Position numbers and translations under genes: made by a program | Shown here: positions 5,466 through 6,309 of the stretch, piece after piece | Numbering within the stretch: the stretch's first letter is position 1 | Layout: each line of letters opens with the position of its first letter | Notes under the pieces: model-generated | Told to the model about the DNA's origin: nothing | Databases searched by the model: none | The model's input: the letters and a program-made list of their open reading frames with translations, nothing else | NCBI GenBank assembly: GCA_001794015.1 | Contig: MGIZ01000039.1 | Coordinates: 1 to 6,309, forward strand | Direction: 5' to 3' | DNA length: 6,309 nucleotides | Origin: Candidatus Yanofskybacteria bacterium RIFCSPHIGHO2_01_FULL_39_8b | Lineage (GTDB): Bacteria > Patescibacteriota > Minisyncoccia > 2-02-FULL-40-12 > GWA2-44-9

Positions 5466-5993
5466 ATGACAGAATTACAGATAAAATATGATAAAACATG
5501 CGCATGTATTCCGGCAGGAATTACAGGAGAAGAACCAAAATACAATTTATTACTTAATGTGAGCATTCAAGGTTCTCTATTAACACCTTATAAACCAGAA
5601 TTTCAAGCACGCTTTGGAGATAGCCCGAATACAGTAGAAACACAAGTTGATATGTACGCAGTTTTATTGGAAGATGTATGTCGAAGAGTAGATATAGGAG
5701 TCCAAGAACTGGAGTCAGATAACAGCAGAGCCAAAGAACAAAGTGAAAGATTAGTAAAGAAAATGAAAGTAGCGTATGCCACTATGGCATTGAGTGATGT
5801 TGTTCCATTGCGAAATGGTACACCTCTTTTCGTTGGATATTTGCAAGAGAGATTAGGTGAAAAAAGACCTACTCCCCAAGCAATTGACGAAGTGGTAGGC
5901 TCTTATTTTTCAAAACTGAATGCAACAACAGTTTTAGATGAGTTAGGAGTTACAGCAAACTTAACTGCTAATTTAAAAGCGAGCTTGTTATAA
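5466..5993 (+). CDS. Hypothetical protein, 175 aa, not recognised
   Basis: I do not recognise this protein. It is soluble-looking: no signal peptide and no hydrophobic stretch long enough for a TM helix. The N-terminal third looks beta-rich ('KYNLLLNVSIQGSLLT', 25-40) and begins with a Cys-Ala-Cys pair at 12-14. The rest looks helical, including a charged helix at about 78-106 ('ELESDNSRAKEQSERLVKK'), 'TPQAIDEVVGSYFSKL' at 136-151, and an alanine/leucine-rich end. It is a convincing gene: a BRE/TATA element at 5372-5386, GAAGGA 9 bases upstream of the ATG, and T-tracts after the stop. Its codons favour A in the third position (gca, aca, aga) more than nnrD, which favours G or T. It is divergent from the permease fusion and convergent with the partial gene on its right. 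An ATG 51 bases upstream is in the same frame but is cut off by a TGA at 5460-5462. Confidence 0.8.
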   Translation: MTELQIKYDKTCACIPAGITGEEPKYNLLLNVSIQGSLLTPYKPEFQARFGDSPNTVETQVDMYAVLLEDVCRRVDIGVQELESDNSRAKEQSERLVKKMKVAYATMALSDVVPLRNGTPLFVGYLQERLGEKRPTPQAIDEVVGSYFSKLNATTVLDELGVTANLTANLKASLL

Positions 5994-5996
5994 TTC

Positions 5997-6032
5997 TTTT
6001 TTCATTTTTGTTGTATATTTTTTTCTTATTTT
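5997..6032 (+). terminator. T-tract terminator of the 175-residue gene
   Basis: Runs of six, five and seven T (5997-6002, 6005-6009, 6018-6024) followed by further T-rich bases begin four bases after the TAA stop, a typical archaeal terminator. Confidence 0.6.
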
Positions 6033-6115
6033 AGGGATAGAGAACTTTTGCAATAGCCATGATTTTGGTATTTTGATATACTTTTTTTAGTAAAATCCCT
6101 ATTATTCAAACTTCT

Positions 6116-6309
6116 TTATATATTCAACAACGTCCAAAAAATAGTCAATACCACTCCTGCGCCAAGTAGGCAGCCGGAAAGTTTGCCTAAAGCAATAGTG
6201 AGTATTGTTCTTTTCTCTTTTATTTTAGAGCGAGTTATTTTCTGCCATTCGTATCCTTCAAAAATTCCGGCAAGACCGTCGGTTATGGCATTTCCTACTA
6301 CACTTCCGA
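6116..6309 (-). CDS. Partial membrane protein, C-terminal 63 residues, cut by the window edge
   Basis: An open frame enters from the right edge on the minus strand (first complete codon ends at 6307) and runs 63 codons to a TAA at 6116-6118. It starts with a glycine-rich segment 'GSVVGNAITDGLAGIFEGYE' (fragment residues 1-20). A charged loop follows ('KITRSKIKEKR', 23-33), then one clear hydrophobic helix with small residues ('TILTIALGKLSGCLLGAG', continuing 'VVLTIFWTLL', 34-61). The stop comes two residues later. The pattern of glycine-rich amphipathic segment, basic loop and TM helix is unlikely to arise from noncoding DNA of this composition, so I take it as a real gene end. The family is unknown; the gly-rich part is vaguely like small multi-helix transporters, but I would not assign it. 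No start or promoter is visible, and no obvious T-tract terminator follows. Confidence 0.65.
   Translation of the reverse strand, partial: GSVVGNAITDGLAGIFEGYEWQKITRSKIKEKRTILTIALGKLSGCLLGAGVVLTIFWTLLNI

Noticed and set aside
6032..6101. Inverted repeat TAGGGAT / ATCCCTA between the convergent genes at the right end
   Set aside because: Seven base pairs with a spacer of over 50 bases; expected by chance in AT-rich DNA and not placed like a terminator for either gene.

Overview
The window is archaeal. The left end carries ribosomal protein L21e followed by RNA polymerase subunit F (Rpo4/Rpb4), a pairing found only in Archaea. Promoters are of BRE/TATA type with boxes about 26 bases upstream of starts, and transcription units end in T-tracts. 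The moderately AT-rich DNA, compact genes and an unusual transporter-methyltransferase fusion fit a DPANN-type lineage (Woesearchaeota/Pacearchaeota-like). That placement is inference, not demonstrated.

Layout, left to right: (1) a leftward two-gene housekeeping unit, rpl21e then rpoF, starting from a probably leaderless promoter and ending in a hairpin plus T-tract; (2) a divergent intergenic region of about 250 bp with several TATA-like boxes; (3) a rightward stand-alone NAD(P)H-hydrate dehydratase (nnrD); (4) convergent T-tract terminators; (5) a leftward two-TM potassium channel with an RCK domain (MthK architecture); (6) a leftward 727-residue protein joining a low-complexity Pro/Ser/Thr tail, a 12-TM APC-type permease and a C-terminal SAM-dependent methyltransferase-like domain; (7) a divergent promoter region; (8) a rightward 175-residue protein I do not recognise; (9) the C-terminal end of a leftward membrane protein cut by the window edge.

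The left genes serve transcription and translation, and nnrD is metabolite repair. The channel and the permease fusion are membrane genes facing the same way, and each has a nearly identical promoter core (GTATATAAANGTTGGG read on the + strand), so they may be controlled similarly although each has its own start.

Most deserving of follow-up are the permease-methyltransferase fusion and the unrecognised 175-residue gene, which has an in-frame upstream ATG blocked by one TGA. Base composition changes at about 5,340-5,400: the + strand is G-rich over C to the left whatever the gene direction, and balanced or C-leaning to the right. No CRISPR array, insertion sequence, tRNA or rRNA gene was seen.
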